Part shown: one piece after another, positions 5,778 through 5,910 of the stretch
Layout: the number at the start of each line of letters is the position of its first letter
Position numbering within the stretch: position 1 is the first letter of the stretch
Assembly (NCBI GenBank): GCA_964652075.1
Contig: CAZYZQ010000116.1
Span: 1 to 5,910 of the forward strand
Source of the DNA: CAZYZQ01 sp964652075
GTDB lineage: Bacteria; Bacillota; Clostridia; Oscillospirales; Oscillospiraceae
DNA: 5,910 nucleotides
Reading direction: 5' to 3'
Notes under the pieces: model-generated
The model's database searches: none
Seen by the model: only the letters and a program-made list of their open reading frames with translations
Told to the model about the DNA's origin: nothing
Program-made: the position numbers and the translations under genes

Positions 5778-5824
5778 TTCGGGATTAGCATTTGCGGAAA
5801 CGCCGCCGCTATGCCTGGCGAAAT

Positions 5825-5910
5825 TTAGCCGTTGTCGTAGCCGACGCTGTGGATAAAGTTCATATTGGCGCGCCAGTTCTCCTTGACCTTGACCCACGTG
5901 GTCAAATAGA
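5825..5910 (-). CDS. era: GTPase Era, last 27 codons (cut by window edge)
   Basis: The minus strand from 5908 reads YLTTWVKVKENWRANMNFIH and ends SVGYDNG before a TAA at 5827-5825. W-V-K-V-K-x-x-W-R and a terminal G-Y are the signature end of the Era KH domain, which binds the 3' end of 16S rRNA during 30S assembly. The GTPase domain is outside the window. The stop is 62 bases upstream of the yqzL ATG, and the era-yqzL-recO order is conserved in Bacillota. The fragment is short, but motif and context agree. Confidence 0.88.
   Translation of the reverse strand, partial: YLTTWVKVKENWRANMNFIHSVGYDNG

Noticed and set aside
1..5910. Defence system, prophage, insertion sequence, CRISPR or toxin-antitoxin module
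   Set aside because: All supported genes are housekeeping; no transposase, integrase, terminal repeats, spaced repeats or toxin-like pairs are visible.

Overview
The window reads as high-GC Bacillota (class Clostridia) chromosome. Every gene I can support is on the minus strand, so transcription runs from high to low coordinates. In that direction the order is: the end of era, a 34-codon yqzL-like gene, recO, mutS2, a promoter, a ptsH-like HPr gene, a hairpin, a reading frame that begins as uvrC and ends as trpF, and the start of trpB. The era-yqzL-recO run is the arrangement known from Bacillota. The gut-clostridial look (an Oscillospirales-like right part and perhaps a Lachnospiraceae-like trp part) is my impression from protein style and cannot be proved from the window.

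Right part, about 1367-5910: a compact housekeeping block. Era (16S rRNA maturation) is followed closely by YqzL, RecO (recombination mediator), MutS2 (Smr-domain ATPase; ribosome rescue or anti-recombination) and, after a 117-base gap holding a textbook sigma-A promoter, HPr and the start of UvrC (nucleotide excision repair). recO and mutS2 overlap by 14 bases and are probably translationally coupled. The HPr keeps His15 and Ser46 but has lost the Arg-Pro that normally follows the active histidine.

Left part, 1 to about 1366: the end of trpF and the first 273 codons of trpB, in the usual tryptophan operon order; trpB runs off the window edge.

The two parts meet inside one uninterrupted 394-codon frame (875-2059). 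Its first ~231 residues are UvrC (GIY-YIG nuclease, Fe-S cysteines, UVR motif) and its last ~160 are TrpF from strand 3 of the barrel onward. UvrC lacks its RNase H-like nuclease and HhH domains, and TrpF lacks its catalytic cysteine strand. Arginine codon choice changes at the join: AGA/AGG is 1 of 18 in the uvrC part and 1 of 19 in recO, but 7 of 15 in the trpF part and 6 of 13 in trpB. A 16-base GC-rich inverted repeat sits at the junction. I read this as two unrelated genomic segments joined, most likely an assembly chimera and less likely a real rearrangement, rather than a functional fusion enzyme. I found no mobile element, CRISPR array, tRNA or rRNA, and no convincing undescribed system beyond this junction and the atypical HPr.
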